In this document: piece after piece, positions 8,648-15,592 of the stretch
How positions within the stretch are numbered: position 1 is the first letter of the stretch
How the letters are laid out: every line of letters begins with the position of its first letter
Origin: Mayfieldus sp038329895
GTDB lineage: Bacteria > Actinomycetota > Thermoleophilia > Solirubrobacterales > 70-9
Assembly (NCBI GenBank): GCA_038329895.1
Contig: JBBQNM010000012.1
Coordinates: 1 to 40,392, forward strand
DNA: 40,392 nt
Direction: 5' to 3'
Notes under the pieces: model-generated
What the model was told of the DNA's origin: nothing
What the model saw: the letters and a program-made list of their open reading frames with translations, nothing else
Database searches by the model: none
Made by a program: the position numbers and the translations under genes

Positions 8648-10075
8648 ATGACAGCGTTTCACGAACTGGGCCTGCAGCCCGAAATCCAAACGGCCCTTGA
8701 CGAGTTGGGCTACACCGAGCCGACTCCGATCCAGGAGCAGGCGATTCCCGAGCTGCTCGCAGGCCACGACGTGATCGGGCAGGCCCAGACCGGGACCGGT
8801 AAGACGGCGGCGTTTGGTCTGCCGCTGCTCCAGTACCTCGATCCCTCGAGCAACGACGTGCAGGGGATCGTGCTGACGCCGACCCGCGAGCTCTGCATCC
8901 AGGTCACCCAGGCACTGCGCGCCTACGCCGAGCACCTGCCGGTCGAGATCGTGGCGGTGTTCGGAGGCGCGCCGATTCGCTCCCAGCAGGCGCAGCTTCG
9001 CGCCGGCGCCCAGGTTGTGGTAGCGACGGTGGGGCGGATGATGGACCTGATGTCGCGCCGCTCGCTGGTGCTGACCTCGGCGCGCTACGTGGTGCTCGAC
9101 GAGGCCGACGAGATGCTCGACCTGGGCTTTATCGAGGACGTGGAGCGCATCCTGCGCCAATGCCCCAACGGGCGCCAGACGGGTTTGTTCTCGGCGACCA
9201 TGCCGCCGCCGGTCAGGCGCCTCGCCGAGCAATACATGTACGACGCGGTGACGATCCACATCACCCCACGCAAGCTCACCGTGGACGCGATCGAGCAGGC
9301 CTATCTGGAGGTGCCGGGTCGCGAGAAGGCCGCAAAGTTGATCGAGCTGCTGCGCGCCGAGGAGCCCGAGCAGGCGATCATCTTCTGCCGCACCAAGATC
9401 GGCGCGACGCGGCTGGACAAGACGCTCCAGGAGCGCGGTCTAGACGTCAAAGCCCTGCACGGCGACATGAGCCAGGGCCAGCGCGACGGCGTGATGATCT
9501 CCTTCAAGGAGCACCGCGTCCGTTTGTTGGTTGCCACCGACATCGCCGCCCGGGGGCTGGACATCGAGCACGTCACCCACGTCATCAATTACGACGTCCC
9601 CGACACCACCGATGCCTACGTGCACCGGATCGGCCGCACCGGTCGCGTCGGACGCACCGGTCGCGCGATCACCCTTGTGACCCCGACCCAGAGCAAGGAG
9701 ATCCCGCGCATCGAGCGCGAGGCCAAGGTAAGCATCGGTGCCTGGGAGCCGCCCGAGGAGCGCCTCGAGCACGCGCCGCGCCCGCGGCGGCGCAGCAAAA
9801 CGGAGCGCAAGCGCGACGACAATGGCGCCGCGGATCGCGGCCTGGTGAAGCTGTTCGTGAACCGGGGCCGTCGCAGCGGGGTCAGCGAGGAGGACCTGCG
9901 CTTCGCTCTGCTCGAAGGGGCGGTTTTGCCCGAGGAGTCGATCGACTCGATTCGGGTGCTGGAGCGCTTCTCCTTCGTCGAGCTGGCACCCGATGCCGCC
10001 GACCAGGCGGTCGAGCGCCTCGACGGCACCAAGCTCAAGGGCCGCCAGCTCCGCCTCGAGGTCGCCCGCAAGTAA
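8648..10075 (+). CDS. DEAD-box ATP-dependent RNA helicase (DeaD/CsdA-like)
   Basis: A 475-residue RNA helicase. Q motif PTPIQ (25-29), Walker A AQTGTGKT (46-53), DEAD (151-154), SAT (182-184) and the arginine-finger motif HRIGRTGR (326-333) are all present, so ATPase and unwinding should be intact. Motif Ib reads TVGR where TPGR is usual. After a basic linker RPRRRSKTERKR there is a DbpA-type RNA-binding domain (about 398-474). Its likely roles, from family knowledge, are ribosome assembly, RNA decay and cold adaptation. A -10-like TACGCT at 8631-8636 lies 11 bases before the ATG and there is no Shine-Dalgarno sequence, suggesting a nearly leaderless mRNA. A hairpin-rich 60-base gap follows the stop. 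Confidence 0.95.
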   Translation: MTAFHELGLQPEIQTALDELGYTEPTPIQEQAIPELLAGHDVIGQAQTGTGKTAAFGLPLLQYLDPSSNDVQGIVLTPTRELCIQVTQALRAYAEHLPVEIVAVFGGAPIRSQQAQLRAGAQVVVATVGRMMDLMSRRSLVLTSARYVVLDEADEMLDLGFIEDVERILRQCPNGRQTGLFSATMPPPVRRLAEQYMYDAVTIHITPRKLTVDAIEQAYLEVPGREKAAKLIELLRAEEPEQAIIFCRTKIGATRLDKTLQERGLDVKALHGDMSQGQRDGVMISFKEHRVRLLVATDIAARGLDIEHVTHVINYDVPDTTDAYVHRIGRTGRVGRTGRAITLVTPTQSKEIPRIEREAKVSIGAWEPPEERLEHAPRPRRRSKTERKRDDNGAADRGLVKLFVNRGRRSGVSEEDLRFALLEGAVLPEESIDSIRVLERFSFVELAPDAADQAVERLDGTKLKGRQLRLEVARK

Positions 10076-10076
10076 C

Positions 10077-10101
10077 AATTGCGGCGCCTTTGGCGCCTGA
10101 C
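10077..10101 (+). repeat. dispersed 25-base GGCGCC-palindrome repeat, copy 1
   Basis: Directly after the helicase stop codon. The core is GGCGCC-TTT-GGCGCC (10083-10097), flanked by AATTGC and TGAC. The same 25 bases, with only two differences in the centre (TT versus CC), occur in the opposite orientation at 14493-14517. The core can fold as a six-base-pair hairpin with a three-base loop. There is no T-run, so a classical intrinsic terminator is not supported; a REP-like or transcript-stabilising element is possible. Confidence 0.7.
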
Positions 10102-10108
10102 ATGCCAG

Positions 10109-10131
10109 TGCCGCGGCGCAACGCCGCGGCA
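10109..10131. terminator. perfect 10-bp hairpin between convergent genes
   Basis: TGCCGCGGCG (10109-10118) and CGCCGCGGCA (10122-10131) are exact reverse complements around a CAA loop. It lies between the convergent helicase and response-regulator genes, four bases beyond the latter's stop codon, so a bidirectional transcription stop or mRNA 3'-end stabiliser is likely. No U-tract follows on either strand, which fits the GC-rich, tail-less hairpins common in actinobacteria. Confidence 0.6.
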
Positions 10132-10135
10132 AACA

Positions 10136-10507
10136 TCAACTGGCCGTAAGGCTTGCGATCCGGCCCAGCAGGTCCTCGAAGTCGATCGGCTTGGCGATGC
10201 AGCCGCTGGCCCCCAGGCCCTCCGCCTGGTTGAGCGTCTCCTCCTCGCGGTGGGCGCTGACGATCAGGATCGGGGTCTCGCTGCCCTCGTCGCGCAAGGT
10301 GCGGAGCACGTCGAGCCCCGACATTCGCGGCATCATCGCGTCGAGCAGGATCAGGTCGGGTTCCTGACCGGGATCGGTCTCAGCCAGCGCCTCGACGACC
10401 TCCTGCCCGTCGGCTGCTGTCGAGACCTCATAGCCCTCCATCTCCAACCGCGTGCGGAGCAGCAGCAGGATGGTCTCGGAGTCGTCGGCGACCAGGACCC
10501 TGGTCAT
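10136..10507 (-). CDS. single-domain response regulator
   Basis: A 123-residue CheY-like receiver with no output domain. Acidic pocket Asp8/Asp9 in LVADDSE, phosphoacceptor Asp56 in LILLDAMMP, switch Ser84 in IVSAH and Lys106 in AKPID are all present, so phosphorylation should work. With no DNA-binding domain it must act through protein contacts or as a phosphorelay intermediate. ATG 10507 overlaps the stop of the upstream histidine kinase by one base (TGATG), so kinase and regulator are coupled and almost certainly cognate. A TTG at 10510 would add one residue and is less likely. Confidence 0.92.
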   Translation of the reverse strand: MTRVLVADDSETILLLLRTRLEMEGYEVSTAADGQEVVEALAETDPGQEPDLILLDAMMPRMSGLDVLRTLRDEGSETPILIVSAHREEETLNQAEGLGASGCIAKPIDFEDLLGRIASLTAS

Positions 10508-12315
10508 CAACTCTTGACCGCCGCGGCGGCCGGTTCCTCGACCGCCTCTGTGGCGGAGAGGGCGGGAAGAACAATGCGGAATGTGGCGCCCTCGCCCTCC
10601 TTGGAAGTGACGCCAATCGCTCCGCCGTGCAACTCGATCAAAGACTTGACGATCGCCAGGCCGAGGCCGGTTCCACCCACCCTCTGGGTGAGGCCCGCCT
10701 CGCCCCGGGTGAAACGGTCGAAGACGTGGTCGAGCTGGTCCGTGGGGATCCCGGGCCCGTCGTCGGACACCGCCACCTCGACCTCCGAGCCCACCGAGGT
10801 GGCCGTGACCTTGATCGTCGAGTCCTGGGGGCAGTACTCGGTCGCGTTTGTGAGCAGGTTGACCAAGACCTGCATTATGCGGTCCGGCTCGACGCTCACC
10901 TGAGGAAGGTCGGATTCGATCTCCACCTCGAGCCGCTGCTGGCGCGAGTTGGTCAGCCCCATGATCAGTCGCGCGGCGCCGGCGACGATCGGGCCGATCT
11001 CGCAGCGGACCGGGTTGATCGTCAGCCTGCCGGCGTCGCTGCGCGCGAGATCGAGCAGGTCGTTGAGCAGGCGGACCAGGTGACGGGTGTTGTCGAGGAT
11101 GATCTCGACCGTCTCCGCGTGCTTGTCGGAGAGGTCGTCCCTTTCGAGCATCAGAAGCTCGGCAAAGCCCTGCACCGAAGTGAGCGGACTGCGCAGCTCG
11201 TGCGAAGCGGTGAGCACGAACTCGTCCTTCATCCTCTCCAGACGGGCGCGCTCGGAGACGTCGCGGATCGAGAGCACGCTGCCGCCCTCGGTACCCATCG
11301 GGGAGCCGGTGATCGCCAGCACCGTCCCGCCCTCGGGGGTGCGCAGCTCACCCCGCTCGATGCCAGCCAGCAGGCGCTCGACCTTTCGCGGGGTAACCGT
11401 GTCTGAGACCAGGACCTCGCGGACCTTCGAGCCGATCGTTGCACCGGACATCAACCTTCTGGCCGCGGGGTTGGCGTCGGTCACGACCCCGCTGGAGTCG
11501 ACGGTGAGGACGCCGTCGCCGAGGCTCTCCAGCGTCACCTGGAGGCGCCGCCGGCCCTCCTCGAGGCCGCGGTAGGCGCCCTGAAGCTCGTCGGCCATCT
11601 CGTTGAAGGCGTTGCCCAGAGTTGCGGTCTCGGCCGGGCCGCCGACCTCGACCCTGGTCTGAAGATTGCCCTCCGCCAGCTCGCCGGACGCATCGACCAG
11701 CCGCTCCAAGGGGCGCCGCATCGACCTGATCGCCCCCGAGAAGAAGAGGACCGCCGCGACCAACCCCGCGATCAGCCCCACTCCGACAAGCAGCTGGGTC
11801 TGGCGGTTGTCGTCGTCGAACTTGTTGCGCAGGTCGGCCCGTTCGTTCTGCTGGTCGGCGATCAACGCGTCTACCTTGGAGTCCACCCTTGTCTTGAGCG
11901 CTTGCTGGCGCGCCGCGGGTGGCGCGCGGCCGGCGAGCACGGGCTCCGCCACCAAACGGCGCCAACGCTTCTCCGCGGCGACCTCCTGGGCCAGCAGCTT
12001 TTGGGCCGGTCCGTTGCCGTCGGTTAGGTCCCCGGCCGCACTCCCCTGGGCGGCGAAGACGCTGGAATTCGTGGCCACGCTGCGCCGGGCGGCGGCTCTG
12101 TCGGCGGCTGCCCCGCGCAGGGCCGCCTGCTCGGCCAGGAAGGCCTGGCGCATGTGCTCACTCGTCAACTCGAGCTGGTACGAACGGCTGTTCGAGTTCT
12201 CGTAATCCTGGCGGAGCTGGAACAGGTGTGAGACGCCGTAGACCGTCAGGCCGGCAAGGACTGCAAACATGCCTGCAAATACGAGCCTGAGCCTGTTGGC
12301 GAGCGATGGGTTCAC
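10507..12315 (-). CDS. membrane sensor histidine kinase with HAMP and PAS domains
   Basis: A 602-residue sensor. Order: helix TM1 (about 9-30), a helical extracytoplasmic domain of CHASE3-like four-helix-bundle type (31-174), TM2 (175-196), HAMP (197-249), PAS (about 258-352), HisKA with phospho-accepting His372 in TASHELRSP, and HATPase_c with N-box Asn490 (NLLTNATEY), G1 DDGPGIP (518-524) and G2 GGTGLGL (547-553). An Ala-rich tail closes it. The signal is unknown. GTG 12315 is fixed by AGGGAGG six bases upstream, and a TAGTGT -10 candidate lies at 12342-12337. The coupled single-receiver regulator is its probable partner. Confidence 0.93.
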   Translation of the reverse strand: MNPSLANRLRLVFAGMFAVLAGLTVYGVSHLFQLRQDYENSNSRSYQLELTSEHMRQAFLAEQAALRGAAADRAAARRSVATNSSVFAAQGSAAGDLTDGNGPAQKLLAQEVAAEKRWRRLVAEPVLAGRAPPAARQQALKTRVDSKVDALIADQQNERADLRNKFDDDNRQTQLLVGVGLIAGLVAAVLFFSGAIRSMRRPLERLVDASGELAEGNLQTRVEVGGPAETATLGNAFNEMADELQGAYRGLEEGRRRLQVTLESLGDGVLTVDSSGVVTDANPAARRLMSGATIGSKVREVLVSDTVTPRKVERLLAGIERGELRTPEGGTVLAITGSPMGTEGGSVLSIRDVSERARLERMKDEFVLTASHELRSPLTSVQGFAELLMLERDDLSDKHAETVEIILDNTRHLVRLLNDLLDLARSDAGRLTINPVRCEIGPIVAGAARLIMGLTNSRQQRLEVEIESDLPQVSVEPDRIMQVLVNLLTNATEYCPQDSTIKVTATSVGSEVEVAVSDDGPGIPTDQLDHVFDRFTRGEAGLTQRVGGTGLGLAIVKSLIELHGGAIGVTSKEGEGATFRIVLPALSATEAVEEPAAAAVKS

Positions 12316-12335
12316 ACGAGTCGCCTCCCTCGCAC

Positions 12336-12342
12336 TACACTA
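12336..12342. promoter_or_regulatory. shared symmetric -10 element of a divergent promoter
   Basis: TACACTA reads as -10 TACACT for the plus-strand Gly-rich gene and as -10 TAGTGT for the minus-strand histidine kinase. For the kinase, a transcript starting about seven bases on would have a short leader with the strong AGGGAGG site before GTG 12315. The same seven-base symmetric element is found in the divergent region at 19120-19126. The assignment is by pattern only; no clear -35 is seen. Confidence 0.4.
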
Positions 12343-12361
12343 ACGCCGGCAAGCCAAATGT

Positions 12362-12375
12362 GACGCATTAGCGTC
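12362..12375. promoter_or_regulatory. short inverted repeat in leader of Gly-rich gene
   Basis: GACGC-ATTA-GCGTC is a perfect five-base inverted repeat, 12 bases before the ATG at 12388 and downstream of the candidate -10. It may be a small operator or a leader hairpin. The arms are short, so a chance occurrence is possible. Confidence 0.3.
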
Positions 12376-12387
12376 GTATCGGCAGCT

Positions 12388-12966
12388 ATGCAAGACGCGA
12401 TTACTCATGACACGCTTGCGCAGGATTGGCGCCGGCGGATGGTTGCCCGCAGCACGCTCTGCGCTTTGCTGCTCGCGATTCCAGTCCTTGCGGCCGCGGC
12501 GATCGGTGTCAGCGCCGGGCCAGGCGGTCTTCCGTTCGGGATCAGTTCGCTGGTCAACGGACCCAGCGGGTCATCGGTAGGCATCGGCGGCAAGGCAGGC
12601 ATCACCGGCTTGCCGCCCACCGCCTCGGTGCCCACGGTCTCCAGGGCCGCGGCTCCGAACGGCGGCGCGGCCGGCGGCGGCTCCGGCGGCGGCGCGGCCG
12701 GCGGGGGCTCCGGTGGCGGCGGTGGTGGCGCACCCGTTGGGTCGACCGGGAGCGGCGGGAGCGGCTCCAGTGGTGGCGGTGGCGGCTCTTCCGGCGGCGG
12801 GAGTACCACAATCCCGGATCCGACAGGCACCAACCCTGACGGCGGCGCCCCCGGCATCACCGTGCCCAACCTCCCGAGCCTGCCCAATCCACCCAGCCTC
12901 CCGGGTGCCGGCAGCGGCAGCAGCGGCGGCGCGGGCAACACGGTCGGCGGCCTGCTCGGCGGCTAG
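12388..12966 (+). CDS. exported Gly/Ser-rich low-complexity protein
   Basis: A 192-residue protein of unknown function. A basic N-terminus (WRRRMVARS) precedes a hydrophobic segment TLCALLLAIPVLAAAAIGVSA, read as a signal peptide or N-terminal anchor. The rest is low complexity: a polyglycine/serine block with runs such as GGGSGGGAAGGGSGGG (about 92-138), a Pro/Asn segment TVPNLPSLPNPPSLPG, and a Gly-rich end. This looks like a flexible, intrinsically disordered surface or wall-associated protein. No cysteine-rich or catalytic motif exists. It is divergent from the sensor kinase, so it might belong to that kinase's regulon (inference only). The start codon lacks a visible Shine-Dalgarno sequence. 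Confidence 0.6.
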   Translation: MQDAITHDTLAQDWRRRMVARSTLCALLLAIPVLAAAAIGVSAGPGGLPFGISSLVNGPSGSSVGIGGKAGITGLPPTASVPTVSRAAAPNGGAAGGGSGGGAAGGGSGGGGGGAPVGSTGSGGSGSSGGGGGSSGGGSTTIPDPTGTNPDGGAPGITVPNLPSLPNPPSLPGAGSGSSGGAGNTVGGLLGG

Positions 12967-12981
12967 CAAGAGCTAGGCGCC

Positions 12982-13821
12982 CTGCTCTCGATAGCGCTCG
13001 CCCTAGGCTCCAGCCTGTCCTGGGGCGTTTCGGACTTCATCGGCGGCCTGCAGAGCCGGCGCATGTCGGTGCTGACCGTGATGGTGGTCAGCCAGCCGAT
13101 CGGGTTGCTGTTGGTGCTGGTCGTCGCGCTGGCGGCCGGGGGCAGCGTGCCGCCGGGGGGCCCGATGGCAGCGGCGATCGGAGGCGGGGTGGCGGGAGCC
13201 TTCGCCCTCGGCTGCTTCTACTCGGCGATGGCGGCGGGGCCGATCAGCATCGTGGCGCCGATCTCCTCGCTCGGTGCGGTGGTGCCGATCACGGTGGGCC
13301 TTGCCGGCGGCGAGCAGCCAGCGGCGGTTCAGGTCGTTGGCCTGGTCGTGGTCCTGGCGGGGATTGCGCTGGCCGTGCGCGAGGTCGAGCACCCCGGGGC
13401 GGTCGAGGTGCCACGTCGCGGCGTCGTGCTTGCGGTCCTCGCCGGCCTCGGCTTCGGGATCTTCTTCACCGGGATTCACGCAGCCGCCGGGCACGATCCG
13501 TTCTGGGCCGTGGTGGCCGCGCGCGGCGGCGGTTCGGCCGCCGTCGTCCTCGCTGCTCTCGCGGTCTCGACACCGCTGGTTGTGAGTCGCGCCGCCCTGC
13601 CGCCGCTGCTGGCGATCGCGGTGCTCGACACCCTGGCCAACGTCCTGTTCGCGGGGGCGAGCAGCGAGGGGCTGCTGGCGCTGGTGGCCGTCGCCGCGTC
13701 GCTGTATCCGGTGGCGACGATCCTGCTGGCCCGCGTCGTGCTCGGCGAGCGGCTCGCTCGGGTTCAGCAAGCCGGGGTCGTGCTCGCCCTTGGCGGAGTG
13801 GCGATGATCGCGGCTGGCTAG
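12982..13821 (+). CDS. EamA/DMT-family transporter, apparent CTG start
   Basis: A ten-helix drug/metabolite transporter-superfamily permease; the substrate is unknown. The frame between the preceding stop (TAG 12964-12966) and the first ATG at 13063 has no ATG, GTG or TTG, yet it encodes LLSIALALGSSLSWGVSDF, the typical first EamA helix with its Trp-Gly motif. From CTG 12982 the 279-residue product shows ten hydrophobic segments in two repeats of five (second repeat from about residue 138, RGVVLAVLAGLGFGIFF). Starting at ATG 13063 would leave nine. I therefore place the start at CTG 12982, with a weak AAGAG about ten bases upstream. The stop overlaps that of the convergent HAD gene in CTAG 13818-13821. 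Confidence 0.7.
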   Translation: MLSIALALGSSLSWGVSDFIGGLQSRRMSVLTVMVVSQPIGLLLVLVVALAAGGSVPPGGPMAAAIGGGVAGAFALGCFYSAMAAGPISIVAPISSLGAVVPITVGLAGGEQPAAVQVVGLVVVLAGIALAVREVEHPGAVEVPRRGVVLAVLAGLGFGIFFTGIHAAAGHDPFWAVVAARGGGSAAVVLAALAVSTPLVVSRAALPPLLAIAVLDTLANVLFAGASSEGLLALVAVAASLYPVATILLARVVLGERLARVQQAGVVLALGGVAMIAAG

Positions 13822-14456
13822 GCGCCGGCCGCCAGCTGCACGCCGAGCAGCTCCTCGACCCGGGAGATCGTCTCGGCGGCGTCGCGATGCAGTACCGCGG
13901 TCATCCCCACCGCCTCGGCGCCGGCGCAGTTCTCGCGCAGATCGTCGACGAACACGCAGTCCTCGGGCCCGACGCCGAGCCGCTCGGCCGCCAGCAGGTA
14001 GATCTCGGGCTGGGGCTTGTGAAGGCCGACCTCGGCCGAGATCACGACCTCGTCGAACAGGCTGCGGATCTCGTCGGTGTAGTGGTCCATCACCCAGGAG
14101 TTTGAGATCAGCCCGGTGGGCACCCCCGCGTCCCGCGCCCGCCCAACCGCTTCCAGCATCGGCTGATCGGGCTGCAGCCCGGCGAACAGGCCCTCGACCA
14201 GCCCGGCGGGCTCGGTGCCGAGCAGCGCCGCGAAGCGACGCTCGAAATCGGCCGGCTCGACCTCGCCGGTCTCCAGCCCGCGCAGCGTGGCGAGCGCATC
14301 TGGGTTCTCCCGGAACAGCTGCTTTGCAGCGCCGGCATCGAGCCCGCGCTGCTCGCAGAAAGCGGCGAAGCTGGACCAGATGTCGGTGGTCAGCACGCCG
14401 CCGAAGTCGACGAGCAGGGCTTTTTGGGTCGAGTCGGGGGACATATGCTTGGGCAT
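13818..14456 (-). CDS. HAD-superfamily hydrolase, ACAD10/epoxide-hydrolase N-domain type
   Basis: A 212-residue haloacid-dehalogenase-fold protein. Motif I reads LLVDFGGVLT (nucleophile Asp17), motif II LISNSW, and the last motif FVDDLRENCAGAEAVGM. The second Asp normally found two residues after the nucleophile (DxD) is Gly here, as in the DMGGVL-type sequence I recall for the human ACAD10 HAD domain, so ordinary phosphatase activity is doubtful. The next two genes encode the other two ACAD10 domains (kinase and acyl-CoA dehydrogenase), which suggests a joint role in hydroxyacyl-CoA metabolism. ATG 14456 and ATG 14444 are both possible; each lies within one arm of a perfect inverted repeat (14441-14460). 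Confidence 0.85.
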   Translation of the reverse strand: MPKHMSPDSTQKALLVDFGGVLTTDIWSSFAAFCEQRGLDAGAAKQLFRENPDALATLRGLETGEVEPADFERRFAALLGTEPAGLVEGLFAGLQPDQPMLEAVGRARDAGVPTGLISNSWVMDHYTDEIRSLFDEVVISAEVGLHKPQPEIYLLAAERLGVGPEDCVFVDDLRENCAGAEAVGMTAVLHRDAAETISRVEELLGVQLAAGA

Positions 14457-14460
14457 ATGT
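14441..14460. promoter_or_regulatory. perfect 8-bp inverted repeat over the HAD start codon
   Basis: ACATATGC-TTGG-GCATATGT, AT-rich within a GC-rich context, with each arm holding one of the two candidate ATGs of the HAD gene. It resembles operators of TetR, GntR or MarR family repressors and would block expression of HAD, and possibly of the divergent kinase gene that starts 59 bases away. A hairpin hiding the start codon in the mRNA is an alternative. Confidence 0.5.
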
Positions 14461-14492
14461 TCTTCGCGGAGCGTCAGCGACGCGTCAGGCTG

Positions 14493-14517
14493 GTCAGGCG
14501 CCGGAGGCGCCGCAATT
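14493..14517 (-). repeat. dispersed 25-base GGCGCC-palindrome repeat, copy 2
   Basis: Reverse-oriented second copy of the element at 10077-10101, 23 of 25 bases identical. It ends two bases before the kinase ATG at 14519, in a divergent intergenic region. A role only as a transcription terminator is therefore unlikely for this copy. Confidence 0.7.
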
Positions 14518-14518
14518 A

Positions 14519-15574
14519 ATGCGCGATGAGGCTACACCGACAACCGAGGTGCCGGACGGCATCGACCGCGCCGGGATCGAGGATTGGTTCGAGGCCAACG
14601 TCAGTGGCGTCGAGCTGCCGCTGTCGTTCCGCAAGATCTCCGGCGGACACTCCAACCTCACCTATGAGGTCGGCGACGCGGCCGGCCGGCGCTGGGCCTT
14701 GCGCAGGCCGCCGCTGGGCAAGCGGCTCGGCTCGGCCCACGACATGGGCCGCGAGCAGAAGGTGGTCTCGGCGCTGGCGACGACCGACGTTCCGGTGGCT
14801 CCGATCGCCGGCTTCTGCGAGGACGAGTCAGTCAACGGCGCGCCCTTCTACGTGATGGAGTTCGTCGAGGGCCCGATCCTGCGCTCGCAGGTGGAGGTCG
14901 AGGAGTTCTTCGACGAGTCAGAGCGCCACGCGATCGGCGAGCGCGTGGTTGACACCCTGGTCGACATCCACTCGGTCGACGTCGACGCCGTGGGGCTCGG
15001 GGACCTCGGCAAGAAGGAGGACTACGTCGCGCGCCAGCTTCACCGTTGGCAGGGCCAGTGGCGCAAGTCGAAGAGCCGCGACCTGCCGGTCGTCGATGAG
15101 GTGCACGATCGACTCGTGGCCCGGATCCCCGAGCAGGGCCCGGCGACGATCGTCCACGGCGACTACCGACTCGACAACATGATCCTCGCCGACTCCGGCG
15201 AGGTCGCGGCCGTTGTCGACTGGGAGCTGTGCACACTTGGCGACCCTCTGGCCGACGTCGGCCTGCTGTTCGTCTATTGGTCGCAGCCCGGCGATCAGCT
15301 CACGGCACTGATGCAGCCGCCGACGCTGGCGCCAGGGTTTCCCTCCCGGGATGAGCTGATGGGGCGTTATGCCGAGCGTTCCGGACGCGACCTCGGCCAG
15401 CTCGACTTCTACGTCGCGCTCGCGCGCTGGAAGCTGGCGATCATCCTCGAGGGGGTCTACTCGCGATACGCCGCCGGCCAGTACGGCAAGACCGACCAGG
15501 GGATCGATGAGTTCTCGAAGTCGGTCGAGGACCTCGCCAACGCCGCGGCGGAGGCCGAAGCGCGGCTCGGCTGA
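14519..15574 (+). CDS. APH-family kinase, ACAD10/11 and LvaA-like (putative hydroxyacyl-CoA kinase)
   Basis: A 351-residue protein of the aminoglycoside-phosphotransferase/choline-kinase fold. N-lobe FRKISGGHSNLTYEV (38-52), then EFVEGPILRS, Brenner motif VHGDYRLDN (212-220, catalytic Asp215 and Asn220) and metal-binding Asp234 in VVDWELCTLGDP. The motif set is characteristic of the APH domains found with acyl-CoA dehydrogenases in eukaryotic ACAD10/ACAD11 and of the bacterial 4-hydroxyacyl-CoA kinase LvaA, which phosphorylates the 4-hydroxy group before its removal. The convergent acyl-CoA dehydrogenase 18 bases downstream and the divergent HAD gene support that pathway. Antibiotic resistance is unlikely. 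The start ATG follows the GGCGCC repeat directly, with no Shine-Dalgarno sequence. Confidence 0.85.
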   Translation: MRDEATPTTEVPDGIDRAGIEDWFEANVSGVELPLSFRKISGGHSNLTYEVGDAAGRRWALRRPPLGKRLGSAHDMGREQKVVSALATTDVPVAPIAGFCEDESVNGAPFYVMEFVEGPILRSQVEVEEFFDESERHAIGERVVDTLVDIHSVDVDAVGLGDLGKKEDYVARQLHRWQGQWRKSKSRDLPVVDEVHDRLVARIPEQGPATIVHGDYRLDNMILADSGEVAAVVDWELCTLGDPLADVGLLFVYWSQPGDQLTALMQPPTLAPGFPSRDELMGRYAERSGRDLGQLDFYVALARWKLAIILEGVYSRYAAGQYGKTDQGIDEFSKSVEDLANAAAEAEARLG

Positions 15575-15592
15575 TCGGGGCGAGCGTCGCCG

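Noticed and set aside
12650..12960. GC-rich repeats as a possible tandem-repeat locus or CRISPR-like array
   Set aside because: They are irregular Gly/Ser codon runs inside one coding sequence, without constant spacers.
14102..14518. Long in-frame extension of the kinase gene upstream of ATG 14519
   Set aside because: It runs antisense through the HAD gene, is Arg/Ala-rich shadow sequence, and the conserved APH fold begins after 14519.
14519..15574. Aminoglycoside resistance gene
   Set aside because: Motifs and neighbours fit the ACAD10/LvaA-type kinase group, not antibiotic phosphotransferases.
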